Shown here: positions 1-7,554 of the stretch, one piece after another
How positions within the stretch are numbered: the first letter of the stretch is position 1
Layout: the number at the start of each line of letters is the position of its first letter
Origin: Paenibacillus lacisoli
GTDB lineage: Bacteria > Bacillota > Bacilli > Paenibacillales > Paenibacillaceae
DNA length: 64,000 nt
Reading direction: 5' to 3'
Assembly: GCF_030580655.1 (NCBI RefSeq)
Contig: NZ_JAUQTB010000007.1
Coordinates: 124,001 to 188,000 of the forward strand
Program-made: the position numbers and the translations under genes
The notes under the pieces: generated by a model
What the model saw: the letters and a program-made list of their open reading frames with translations, nothing else
Database searches by the model: none
Told to the model about the DNA's origin: nothing

Positions 1-79
1 TCAGTGTATTAACGACGCCCACCAGAATGAACCGCACGAGATCGCTGCTTCGGATAAACCCCGAAATTTTACCGATCAT
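1..79 (-). CDS. GtrA-like membrane protein, N-terminus only (runs off window)
   Basis: The minus strand opens with ATG at 79 and reads MIGKISGFIRSSDLVRFILV followed by GVVNTL before the window edge. The pattern of a short basic start followed by RFxLVGxxNT is typical of the GtrA family, small four-helix membrane proteins thought to flip or handle polyprenyl-linked sugars. The start overlaps the last 11 bases of the upstream glycosyltransferase gene, so the two are probably translationally coupled and work together in glycan transfer. Only 26 codons are visible, so the family call rests on the N-terminal signature and the neighbour. Confidence 0.7.
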   Translation of the reverse strand, partial: MIGKISGFIRSSDLVRFILVGVVNTL

Positions 80-1088
80 AGACACGAACCCGCTCTCTGG
101 AACTGTCCGTTTCATCCCGCTCCGTATAAGCCGCTGCGCGCAAATCGTTCTCTATCAGATAGAGGGGTCTGTGCTTAACCTCTTTGTAGATTTTGCCGAC
201 ATATTCCCCGATCAGCCCAAGCGAGATCAGCACCATACCGCCGATAAACCATAATGACAGCATCAGCGAGGTCCATCCCGTTACTGTACTGCCGTTCAGC
301 TTGGCGAAGAGGGAATACACGCCGGCCAGTACGCTCACGCCGAAGAATAAAAAGCCGGACAGGGTAACCATGCGGATTGGTTCAACGCTTAACGAAGTAA
401 TGCCTTCAAAAGCAAATGAAATCATCTTCTTTAGCGGGTACTTGGATTCGCCGGCAAAACGTTCCTGCCGGTCGTAATAAACCGATGTTGACTTCAGTCC
501 GATCAGCGGCACCAGGCCGCGCAGGAAGACGTTAACTTCCTTGAACTTGGACAGCTGCTCCAGCGCGCGGCGGCTCATCAGCCGGTAATCCGCATGGTTG
601 TAGACCACTTTAAGTCCCATTGACTTCATCAGACGGTAAAAGGCCAGTGCCGTGGTACGCTTGAACCAGGTATCCGTCGCACGGCTCTGCCGGACACCAT
701 AGACGATCTCATTGCCTTCCAGGAATTTAAGGACAAATTCACGGATGACATTCACGTCATCCTGCAGGTCGGCATCGATGGAAATTGCACAGTCTGAATG
801 GTGTCTGGCCTGCATCAGACCTGCCAGCAGTGCGTTCTGATGCCCTACATTCGCCGCCAGCTTCAACCCGCTGACCAGCGGATTGGCCGCATGATGCCGT
901 TCAATCATCTCCCATGTCCGGTCCGCGCTGCCGTCATTCACGAGCAGCATGTAGCTGCGCTCCGAGACCAGTCCTTCCTCCATCATGCCTTGAAGCACAA
1001 CGCTGAGCCGGCTGACCGTCTCGTCAATGACCGGCTCCTCGTTGTAGCAAGGTACCACAATACTTACAATTGGTTTCTCCGTAGCCAT
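69..1088 (-). CDS. family 2 glycosyltransferase, GtrB/DPM1-like, membrane bound
   Basis: This 339-aa protein has a GT-A domain: VVPCYNEE near residue 11, NDGSADRT near 50 and the metal/nucleotide motif DADLQDD near 105. Two C-terminal hydrophobic helices (about 230-255 and 265-290) resemble GtrB/YkoT-type enzymes that move a sugar from a nucleotide donor to a polyprenyl phosphate at the inner membrane face. The chosen start is the ATG at 1088, which has an AGGGTGG ribosome site about 11 bases upstream; a GTG at 1103 would overlap that site. A GtrA-like gene follows with overlap. The sugar and the final acceptor cannot be told from sequence. Confidence 0.88.
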   Translation of the reverse strand: MATEKPIVSIVVPCYNEEPVIDETVSRLSVVLQGMMEEGLVSERSYMLLVNDGSADRTWEMIERHHAANPLVSGLKLAANVGHQNALLAGLMQARHHSDCAISIDADLQDDVNVIREFVLKFLEGNEIVYGVRQSRATDTWFKRTTALAFYRLMKSMGLKVVYNHADYRLMSRRALEQLSKFKEVNVFLRGLVPLIGLKSTSVYYDRQERFAGESKYPLKKMISFAFEGITSLSVEPIRMVTLSGFLFFGVSVLAGVYSLFAKLNGSTVTGWTSLMLSLWFIGGMVLISLGLIGEYVGKIYKEVKHRPLYLIENDLRAAAYTERDETDSSRERVRVYDR

Positions 1089-1159
1089 ATTGAAATCTAC
1101 CACCCTACTCTATTCCTTGTCTCTAACACTCATAACACGACCGAACAATCCCTATACAT

Positions 1160-1450
1160 TTAAACAGGCTTAGGACATTCCCATCCGTGCGATCGATATT
1201 CCCGTACTGCATCACGGAGATCCTCAATATCATCCGATGGAATAATCATCGTCGGCAGAATGACCCAGCACTCATTCTCGCTGAAATCAATAATGACGTC
1301 TTCTACATCATAATATTGCATATCTCCAAAAGCAGGATCGCTGATTTTATGCCCGGCTTGCGGTGTAAAGGTGGACTGAAATGTCCGCACGACCTTGGTG
1401 TACGGATTAACACCGGCTGCCCTGATTTGCTGGGATAGCTTAATATTCAC
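1160..1450 (-). CDS. conserved-looking hypothetical protein, 96 aa
   Basis: A GTG start at 1450 lies 10 bases downstream of a perfect AGGAGG, which is the main evidence that this is a real gene. The product is a small, acidic, soluble protein with no signal peptide or membrane helix. It contains a strand-like stretch VIIDFSENECWVILP in its middle and a helical, charged region after it (DDIEDLRDAVREY). I do not recognise the family. It is separate from the glycosyltransferase downstream (57-71 bases) and shares its orientation. Confidence 0.65.
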   Translation of the reverse strand: MNIKLSQQIRAAGVNPYTKVVRTFQSTFTPQAGHKISDPAFGDMQYYDVEDVIIDFSENECWVILPTMIIPSDDIEDLRDAVREYRSHGWECPKPV

Positions 1451-1488
1451 AATCTTTTTTCCTCCTGTATTCTTTCATCTCAATCCTG

Positions 1489-1866
1489 TTATTTTACCAG
1501 ATCATGGCGGACAGGGGTATAAAATTCATCCCTCCATATGGAATACAGCTTCTGATCACGATAGATTCCCTTGATGGGCAGCTGCTTGCGCAGAACGCCT
1601 TAGAAAGTCATTCCCGCCTTCTGCATGACCCGTTCAGAACCTGTATTATCTGCATTGCAGCGGGCTTCGAGCCGATTGAGCTTCATCACATCGAATCCAA
1701 AGCGCAGCAGAGCCCGTACCGCCTCGGTGGCCAGCCCTCTTCCCCAGTATGGACTCCCCAAGGCATAACCAATCTCGGCAAGCCCGTACTCCGGTCTCCA
1801 GCTTACGAAGCCGCTCCGACCGATCACATCCGAATACATCTTCAACGCTAAGCATATGCGCCCTCC
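1489..1866 (-). pseudogene. RimJ/RimL-type GNAT acetyltransferase, 5'-truncated and with in-frame TAA
   Basis: The reading frame encodes the C-terminal two thirds of a GNAT acetyltransferase: IGRSGFVSW, EIGYALGSPYWGRGLATEA (acetyl-CoA loop with the R/QxxGxG/A-like GRGLA), then NADNTGSERVMQKAGMTF. A TAA at 1600-1602 follows, after which the same frame continues for 36 more codons (GVLRKQLPIKGIYRDQKLYS...) to a TAA at 1489. The family normally has Glu at the interrupted position (GMTFEG), so GAA to TAA is a one-base explanation. About 60 N-terminal residues are missing: the frame is closed by TAA at 1867-1869 and no start with a good site is in frame. Both lesions point to a dead gene. Confidence 0.8.
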
Positions 1867-1948
1867 TTAAACAAAAAAATTGACAATAAATAAACAAGAT
1901 AATATATTGTCTATAAAATAACCATCGAAATCAGGAGATGTTTGCTAA

Positions 1949-2704
1949 ATGGATATTAACGATCGGTTTTGGAATGCCTCTGCCGATGAATTGAAACAAG
2001 GTTATATTCAGGAGAACGGCTATTACCTGTGTCTGCTGGACGGGTTTATAGCAGAACAAGGTGTGATCTACCCTGTGGGTAACCGGCTGTATGATGCCGA
2101 ACGCTTCATCCAGCATCACATCCGTGAAGCATACGGCTCTGTTTTTGAATATCTGACCCAGCTGGACAAAAAGCTGACCGGCTTGACCGAGCATCAGAGT
2201 CATCTCCTTCGTCTATTTCATCAGGGGAAAAGTGACCGCGAAATTATGGAGGAGACGGGTATTTCCAGCGCCTCCACGATCCGTAATCACCGGTTCTCCC
2301 TCAAAGAGAAGGAAAGGCAGGCGAAGCTGTTCCTTGCCATGATGGAGCTGCTGAAGGAGAAGGATCAGCACGCACCTATATTTGTCCAGCCGCACAAGTC
2401 GGCACGGATGCTGGATGACCGCTACAATGTAACGGAAGAAGAGAATGAGCAGGTGCTGGATAAATATTTTCCCCACGGGCGTGACGGTCTGCTGAAGACC
2501 TTCAAGCTGAAAGAGAAAAACCGCTGGATCGTGCTGCGTGAAATCGCCAGGCGTTTTGAACCTGGACGGACTTATACGGAGCCGGAAGCGAATGCCGTGA
2601 TCCAGAGTGCCTTCAGCGATTACGTAACCGTCCGCAGGTATCTGATTGAATACGGGTTTATCGATCGTGAAGAAGACGGCAGCCGGTATTGGCTGGTGAA
2701 CTAA
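1949..2704 (+). CDS. DUF2087 domain transcriptional regulator
   Basis: This 251-aa protein ends in a DUF2087 domain (roughly residues 170-250; YFPHGRDGLLKTFKLKEKNR and YLIEYGFIDREEDGSRYWL are characteristic). The middle (about 85-125) has a LuxR/sigma-like helix-turn-helix pattern with GKSDREIMEETGISSASTIR. Proteins of this architecture are treated as putative regulators; a target is not evident. An AGGAGA site precedes the ATG at 1949. The downstream GIY-YIG gene starts 17 bases after the stop, so the two are probably one transcription unit. Confidence 0.82.
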   Translation: MDINDRFWNASADELKQGYIQENGYYLCLLDGFIAEQGVIYPVGNRLYDAERFIQHHIREAYGSVFEYLTQLDKKLTGLTEHQSHLLRLFHQGKSDREIMEETGISSASTIRNHRFSLKEKERQAKLFLAMMELLKEKDQHAPIFVQPHKSARMLDDRYNVTEEENEQVLDKYFPHGRDGLLKTFKLKEKNRWIVLREIARRFEPGRTYTEPEANAVIQSAFSDYVTVRRYLIEYGFIDREEDGSRYWLVN

Positions 2705-2721
2705 TGTCAGGAGGTGCGGAT

Positions 2722-3066
2722 ATGAACCGCAGAAAAGAATTAAATGCGCAGTATCAGGAGATCAAAATTGAAGCCGGCGTATACCGGATTATCAACCGGA
2801 AAACAGGACGAATGCTGGTGGACAGCACACCGAACCTCAAATCGCTGAACGGCAAGCGTTTTACCCTTAACATGGGCACGCATATAAACAAGCAGCTTCA
2901 GCAGGAGTGGAAGACATACGGCGAAGATGCTTTTGACATCGAGGTGCTGGAGGTACTGAAGCCAAAAGAGGATCCCTTCTTTGATGCGAAAGACGCGCTG
3001 GAAAAGTTGGAGCAGCATTGGCTGGATAAGCTTCAGCCCTATGGAGACAAAGGTTATCAGGGGTAG
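2722..3066 (+). CDS. GIY-YIG domain protein
   Basis: The product (114 aa) starts near GVYRIINRKTGRMLVDSTPN, a GIY-YIG-like first strand pair in which GVY replaces GIY, and continues with the long helix HINKQLQQEWKTYGEDAFDI. This matches the small stand-alone GIY-YIG family of Firmicutes, often found beside DUF2087 genes. Nuclease activity is uncertain because the second YIG motif is not canonical. The start chosen is ATG 2722, seven bases after AGGAGG; an upstream in-frame start at 2689 would lie inside the previous gene and has no site. Confidence 0.8.
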   Translation: MNRRKELNAQYQEIKIEAGVYRIINRKTGRMLVDSTPNLKSLNGKRFTLNMGTHINKQLQQEWKTYGEDAFDIEVLEVLKPKEDPFFDAKDALEKLEQHWLDKLQPYGDKGYQG

Positions 3067-3084
3067 CCGCTGCTCACTATATAT

Positions 3085-3355
3085 TTACAGGCGCTCTCTA
3101 CGGGAAGCTTCCCTGTTATAGACCTGCAATGCCTGGAGGATCACCTCCGGGCTCATTCCGGTCCGGGCATGAATGCGTTCGGCCCATTCCTCCGTACTGT
3201 CAAGCCGGGATTCATGCATGAGTCCCGCCTGGCTCACTACGCTGGCGGCTCTCCGGTTCAGCACACCGCTCAAAACACCAGGCTTTGGTCAGCGTCTCCA
3301 TACTGAATGCACTGAACCGGTCCCAGATCTGCAGGATGTATGACGGAGCCTGCAT
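3085..3355 (-). pseudogene. small hypothetical gene with apparent +1 frameshift
   Basis: An ATG at 3355 behind GGAGAGGG opens a frame reading MQAPSYILQIWDRFSAFSME and then TLTK. At 3281-3290 the coding sense moves to another frame, which continues GVLSGVLNRRAASVVSQAGL and ends in STEEWAERIHARTGMSPEVI and a short helical tail to a stop at 3085. Joining ACC AAA to CCT GGT by removing one G gives one smooth protein of about 90 aa, with a helical C-terminus. Neither part alone looks complete: the first frame runs on as Arg/Glu-rich nonsense. A sequencing error is an equally valid explanation. The family is not recognised. Confidence 0.5.
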
Positions 3356-3377
3356 AAGTCCCTCTCCAATGCTCGAA

Positions 3378-4181
3378 TTAATGTTCTTCCCAGATTCGCT
3401 GCTCTCCATTGACCTCGATCTTCAGCCCGACATTGTGGATCATCTGCAGATTCAGGACTGGAGCAGGCCTGCGATTATGAAAAGACGGATTAACATTCGT
3501 TATTGAATGCGGCTCCAGCACGACCGTCTGTGGTTCCAATTGAATCTGATTCGGTGATAGCGGCGGTGAGTCTTTGAGCGCTTGGCTGATAACCGGAATT
3601 AGTGTGACCTCCAGCTTCTCCCTGCCTGTATTCGCCAGCTTCAGCTTGCAGCTGGCTGTTCCTTGACCTTGCTCGTCTGCGGTATGCCTAAAAGAACACG
3701 AGCTCTCATCCTGATAATATAGTACGGTCTTACCACCTGCGGAGAAATAATTAACTCGGAATACAGCCTTTTCACTAAGCCACGGGTACACGATCAAAAA
3801 AGAAATGATGGCTATATGAAACCACGTTCTGAATGACCGGCTGCGGTTTCGTCTGAGGGATAACACATAGCCGGGCACAAATAGGGCCAGAGTGACGAAA
3901 AAAGTGATGTGCAGTCCGATTGGGTCACGCTTCGTCCAAGCCGATAACCCCAAACCTTCCAGAAGGGAGTCGCCAAGGGAGTAACCCATAAAATGATTCT
4001 GGCCAAATCCTAAAGCCAAGAAGGTCAAGAGAATATAAAAAGCTCCGTGTTGGTTCAGCCTTCTTAAATGCCTTTTCCAGCCTGACATCTGATGAATCGC
4101 CGGGGTCTCCTGATTGGTATCAGGGTGATCGTCTGTCTGCCGCGGCTTCGGGCGTTCCGCCAGTTGGACGTAATTCATCAT
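3378..4181 (-). CDS. membrane protein of unknown function with extracytoplasmic domain
   Basis: The protein is 267 aa from ATG 4181, which has GGGAGG four bases upstream (a second ATG at 4178 is also possible). Three hydrophobic helices are seen (around residues 45-65, 80-105 and 115-135). They are followed by a soluble C-terminal half that contains a Cys pair (SSCSF and ASCKLKLAN) and a strand-rich stretch resembling an Ig-like fold (CKLKLANTGREKLEVTLIPV). It is probably anchored with the C-terminal half outside. It is the last gene of a three-gene unit with a 44-aa membrane peptide and an acetyltransferase. I do not recognise the family. Confidence 0.7.
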   Translation of the reverse strand: MMNYVQLAERPKPRQTDDHPDTNQETPAIHQMSGWKRHLRRLNQHGAFYILLTFLALGFGQNHFMGYSLGDSLLEGLGLSAWTKRDPIGLHITFFVTLALFVPGYVLSLRRNRSRSFRTWFHIAIISFLIVYPWLSEKAVFRVNYFSAGGKTVLYYQDESSCSFRHTADEQGQGTASCKLKLANTGREKLEVTLIPVISQALKDSPPLSPNQIQLEPQTVVLEPHSITNVNPSFHNRRPAPVLNLQMIHNVGLKIEVNGEQRIWEEH

Positions 4182-4197
4182 GCTGCCTCCCTTTGAA

Positions 4198-4332
4198 TTA
4201 ATGCGCCGCTTTCCATCCATTCATAAAACCTAAACTGAAATCATAAGCAGCCGGTACAAGCACCAAGAACAGAATAAGGGCACCCCACAGTCTGGATTTT
4301 CTGGATGATTCCATGGGTTTTCCTAATCTCAT
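4198..4332 (-). CDS. 44-aa single-pass membrane peptide
   Basis: ATG at 4332 lies eight bases from an AGGAGG that overlaps the stop of the preceding acetyltransferase gene. The peptide has a basic N-terminus (MRLGKPMESSRKSRLWG), one hydrophobic helix (ALILFLVLVPAAYDF) and a short tail ending GWKAAH. The gene sits 3 bases after the acetyltransferase and 16 bases before the next membrane protein, in the same orientation. Its tight placement and strong site make it likely to be real. It might be a small partner subunit of the downstream membrane protein; that is inference. Confidence 0.6.
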   Translation of the reverse strand: MRLGKPMESSRKSRLWGALILFLVLVPAAYDFSLGFMNGWKAAH

Positions 4333-4335
4333 CTT

Positions 4336-5172
4336 CTAATCCTCCTTCGTCCAGGTTACACGGGTGTAGCCCAGCCTCATCCCGCAGCGCTCCATGTTCC
4401 TGCCGCTGATGGAGCCATAAGCGGTCTGGCTGACCTGTAACGTGCAGCCGAGTGCGGCGGCAGCAGCTAAACGATGGCGAATTAATGCCTGCTGGATGCC
4501 GCGGCCGCGGTATTCTGGCAGTGTTGCTGCAAAAGTTAAGGAAGCCTGATCACGCTGTGCGTACATCACGCCGGTGCCTGCCGGAATCCCGTCCGCCAAT
4601 GCGAGATAAAAGCTCCAGCCCTTTCTTCCGTGAAGCACAATATTATTGTCTGCAACATGGCTTAGACCGGCGATCGGCAACCCTGTACCCAGACAATGAA
4701 TACGGGCATAGGTGTCAAATTCATCGCCTTCCAGTTCACGTACTTCGATGCCTGTAGGCAGCCTCTGCCCTGCAGCGTCTGTCTGGTTGATCCCCTCCAT
4801 ATACCACGAGGCATGAAAGCCGGTCTGGACATAACCGCGTGCAGCCAGCGCCCGGGACAGCTCCGGTGATCCTTTGGACGGGATAATCTCCAGCTGCGGA
4901 GCCCGCCCGTCTTCCGGGTAGAAGCCCAAAATATCATCCAGCTGCTCTACATGCCGGGACTCCAGCCCTTTAACTGTATTGAACTGCGGCCATGGCATAC
5001 CGCTGCTCCTTAGAGCAAGCAGACCGTCTACTTGCCGGATATGTACTCCCATCGGATTGCCGGAACGTTCCTGAATCGCCCGCATCCGGTCAGCCATATA
5101 ATGGATCTCCGACTGCTCCAGCTGTGCGGCCAGGTCCGCATTCATCCCTTTGTTGATTCCTGCTGCTGTCAA
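4336..5172 (-). CDS. GNAT family N-acetyltransferase, two-domain type
   Basis: The C-terminal half carries the GNAT acetyl-CoA motif (ATLPEYRGRGIQQALIRHRL) and the following strand-helix (LQVSQTAYGSISGRNMERCG), about residues 205-265 of 278. The N-terminal half resembles a degenerate second GNAT domain, as in other tandem acetyltransferases. The start is set at TTG 5172, seven bases after AGGAGG; the next ATG in frame (5145) lacks a proper site, and the farther ATG at 5241 has none. It is first in an operon with a 44-aa membrane peptide and a 3-TM protein. The substrate is unknown. Confidence 0.82.
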   Translation of the reverse strand: MTAAGINKGMNADLAAQLEQSEIHYMADRMRAIQERSGNPMGVHIRQVDGLLALRSSGMPWPQFNTVKGLESRHVEQLDDILGFYPEDGRAPQLEIIPSKGSPELSRALAARGYVQTGFHASWYMEGINQTDAAGQRLPTGIEVRELEGDEFDTYARIHCLGTGLPIAGLSHVADNNIVLHGRKGWSFYLALADGIPAGTGVMYAQRDQASLTFAATLPEYRGRGIQQALIRHRLAAAAALGCTLQVSQTAYGSISGRNMERCGMRLGYTRVTWTKED

Positions 5173-5481
5173 GAAGCATCCTCCTGCCCATCTTTTGTTT
5201 GTGCTTGATCCACGGTGTCGTTGAACCCGCTTAAAGCTCATTCAAACTATTTTGTTGTAAAATTATCCCTTAATATCATCCTGCTGTAAACCCTTGTGTT
5301 GACGGAGTCCCGCCCCGGGTAATCCTGAGTAATCCAAATTTCAGAAGCCTGCAGCATATCAAAACCAGAGCAAGGAGATGGATACCAGCGCCGCGAAGAT
5401 TAAAAGAGACGTCATTGTGTAAGGCTGTACAAGAATGGGATGGACTGGATTAAATTAATAAAAAGATAAGAGGTGCTGCAC
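5173..5481. other. gene-free stretch between divergent genes
   Basis: This stretch separates the divergent acetyltransferase operon (minus) and the APH-type kinase gene (plus). It must hold both promoters. I see no RNA element, repeat or convincing small gene; a possible 18-codon hydrophobic peptide on the minus strand (5359-5415) has no ribosome site. Confidence 0.5.
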
Positions 5482-6447
5482 ATGGAAAGTGCGAATAAAA
5501 CCCGTCTTAGCCCGGAGCAGATCAACGAAATTGTACATACTGCCCTGAATCATAGTGTCCGTTCAGCAGTTGAGCTGGCAGACGGCTGGGCTAATAACGC
5601 TTACTCTATTGAGCTTGATACCGGGGAACGTGTTGTATTAAAAATCGCCCCTCCTGCTGATGTCAGACTGATGCGTTACGAACAGCATATAATGAAGGCC
5701 GAAGTTGCGGCGCTGGAGCGCGCCGGAGAGCTGAAGGGCATGCCGGTTCCAAAGGTGCTCATCCATGACGATACCTTCAGTCTTGCTCCTGCGGAATATT
5801 TTATGATGGAGTATGTAGAAGGGACGCCGTACAACAAGGCAAAGCCCCATCTGTCCAAATCCGAGCAGGATGTGATCGAGGAACAGATTGGTCAGCTGAA
5901 CCGGCTGTTGAATGCGGTGGAAGGCACGCGCTTCGGAACTTTTTTGGAGAGCGGCCAGCAGAAGGATACCTGGCGGGAAGCTTTTACGCTGATGATAGAG
6001 AATGTCCTTCAGGACGGCAGAGATGCCGGCGTAGAGCTGCCCGTTGATGATGAAGTGATCGAACAGGAAATACAGCGCCGCCTGCCTTATCTGGATGAGG
6101 TTCAGGTTCCACAGCTGGTGCACTGGGATTTGTGGGACGGGAATATTTTTGTACAGAACGGACAGGTAACAGGTCTGATTGATTTCGAACGGACGATCTG
6201 GGGTGATCCTCTGATTGAATACTATTTCGGCAAATTCGCTGGGTCCGATGCCTTCCTCAAGGGTTACGGACGTCCAGTCCTGACAAAATCTGAGCAGCAG
6301 CGGCGTGCGCTATATAATCTGTACCTGGATTTGATTCTGGTCATTGAATCTACCTACCGCGGATATACGGATCAGAACCATGTAAGCTGGACCTATGAGA
6401 ATTTGAAGCAGGGCGTAGCATTCTTGACTGCTGATCCCCGGTTATAA
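5482..6447 (+). CDS. APH-family phosphotransferase (aminoglycoside/choline kinase-like)
   Basis: The 321-aa protein has an ATP-binding lobe (VVLKIAPP, with Lys as the likely ATP contact) and the Brenner motif HWDLWDGNIF around residues 214-223, where Asp is the catalytic base. It is followed by LIDFERTIWGDPLIE at about 232, where DFE replaces the DFG-like metal motif. This is the APH/choline-kinase fold; it phosphorylates a small hydroxylated substrate, which cannot be named from sequence. ATG 5482 has AGAGGTG six bases upstream and is preferred over a GTG at 5473. It stands alone between oppositely oriented genes. Confidence 0.85.
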   Translation: MESANKTRLSPEQINEIVHTALNHSVRSAVELADGWANNAYSIELDTGERVVLKIAPPADVRLMRYEQHIMKAEVAALERAGELKGMPVPKVLIHDDTFSLAPAEYFMMEYVEGTPYNKAKPHLSKSEQDVIEEQIGQLNRLLNAVEGTRFGTFLESGQQKDTWREAFTLMIENVLQDGRDAGVELPVDDEVIEQEIQRRLPYLDEVQVPQLVHWDLWDGNIFVQNGQVTGLIDFERTIWGDPLIEYYFGKFAGSDAFLKGYGRPVLTKSEQQRRALYNLYLDLILVIESTYRGYTDQNHVSWTYENLKQGVAFLTADPRL

Positions 6448-6512
6448 GTTATACCAAAGACCCGATCAGGCCTAGTGCCCGGTCAGGTCTTTAATATATA
6501 CAGCATTCCGGT

Positions 6513-6935
6513 TCATTCCTCGGTAAATATCATGTGCGGCTTATCCGTCCTGTAATAGTCCAGACGTTCAGCCAGTGTACCCGTGTGGAATTCGAAGCGA
6601 TGGCCATCAGGATCCAGGAAATAGACGGACCTGCGGTCTCTCTCATCCCGCTCACGGCCAGGGAGTATGTGTGCTCCGGCTCCATGCAGCCGTGCAAGAC
6701 AACCATCCAGCTCCCCCTCCTCTACAGAAAAGGCGATATGCGTATACGTCTGCGGCTGGAGTGAACGGTCCACATTCTCTTCGTTAAGAGCCACCCATAA
6801 TCCGCCTAAATCAAAGTAAGCCAGCTTTCTTCCCCGGACCAGCAGCTTTGCATCAAAGACATCCCGGTAAAAGGATATCGAGCGATCCAGATCAGATACG
6901 GAGAAGCATAAATGATTTAATCCCTGAATGTTCAT
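6513..6935 (-). CDS. fosB: metallothiol transferase FosB (fosfomycin resistance)
   Basis: The 140-aa protein matches FosB closely in its hallmark segments: [19 protein letters not shown] start, [33 protein letters not shown], and [18 protein letters not shown] ending in YYRTDKPHM. The predicted metal ligands His8, His66 and Glu115 are all present. FosB is a VOC-fold enzyme that adds a thiol (bacillithiol in Firmicutes) to the epoxide of fosfomycin in a Mg/Mn-dependent way. The gene starts 12 bases after an acetyltransferase gene, in a probable two-gene operon. Confidence 0.93.
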   Translation of the reverse strand: MNIQGLNHLCFSVSDLDRSISFYRDVFDAKLLVRGRKLAYFDLGGLWVALNEENVDRSLQPQTYTHIAFSVEEGELDGCLARLHGAGAHILPGRERDERDRRSVYFLDPDGHRFEFHTGTLAERLDYYRTDKPHMIFTEE

Positions 6936-6947
6936 CCGATTATCCCC

Positions 6948-7478
6948 TTATGCTCCCATGCTGATGCTGATATGCTTCCAGCCCAATCCGACTTCCTGCA
7001 GCTGCTTCCCGCCGATCTCTGTTGTAACCGTCTTAACCCGCTCTGCTCCCAACCGTTCATAGAATGACACAGCCGCATTCTCCTCCAGCGCCCAAACCAT
7101 CATTGAGGTATATCCCAGGGACAGCAGCCTGGCCGCAAGCCGCTCCACCAGCAGACGCCCCAGCCCTTGTCCCTGCACTTCCTCCATGAGGTAGATGGCG
7201 TACAGCTCGGCCTGATAGTCCGGATGCTGCTCCCGGTTAGGACCGCCTGTCACAAAACCCTGAATCACGCCTTCTTCATCCTCAGCGACGTAGAGCAGGC
7301 GGTCTGCTTCGGGCCTGTTGATAGCGCGCTTCCACATCTCGGTCCTGTCCGGTATCGATAATTCAGCCAGATAAGCCTCCGGTACAATCCCTTTATAGGT
7401 GGTCTGCCAACTCTTCACATGAACTTTAGCCATCCCTGAGGCATCTTCCGGCCTGGCTTCCCTGATCTTCAGACTCAT
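6948..7478 (-). CDS. GNAT family N-acetyltransferase
   Basis: The 176-aa protein has a complete GNAT fold: IREARPEDASGMAKVHVKSW at the N-terminus, the substrate-binding strand AELYAIYLMEEVQGQGLGRL with the Q/RxxGxG acetyl-CoA loop (QGQGLG), and AVSFYERLGAERV near the C-terminus. It is closest in look to the YjcF/YesJ-like cytoplasmic acetyltransferases that sit beside detoxification genes. GGGGATG lies eight bases before the ATG. fosB follows after 12 bases, so both are likely co-transcribed; a role in the same resistance response is inference. Confidence 0.88.
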   Translation of the reverse strand: MSLKIREARPEDASGMAKVHVKSWQTTYKGIVPEAYLAELSIPDRTEMWKRAINRPEADRLLYVAEDEEGVIQGFVTGGPNREQHPDYQAELYAIYLMEEVQGQGLGRLLVERLAARLLSLGYTSMMVWALEENAAVSFYERLGAERVKTVTTEIGGKQLQEVGLGWKHISISMGA

Positions 7479-7554
7479 TGTGTCATCCCCCGTTCGCCTG
7501 TTATTTTATACCATTATAAGCAAGTCCGGCTGGAGGTGTAAACCGGATCCGCTG

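Noticed and set aside
1504..1851. A 115-codon plus-strand frame
   Set aside because: It is the antisense of the interrupted acetyltransferase and has no site.
1646..1897. A minus-strand frame with a good AAGGAGGG site and ATG
   Set aside because: Its protein (LSVEDVFGCDRSERLRK...) is out of frame with the acetyltransferase, which shows the family motifs; the site may be left from an earlier gene layout.
5359..5415. An 18-codon hydrophobic peptide (MTSLLIFAALVSISLLWF) on the minus strand
   Set aside because: No ribosome site precedes it and its length makes chance likely.
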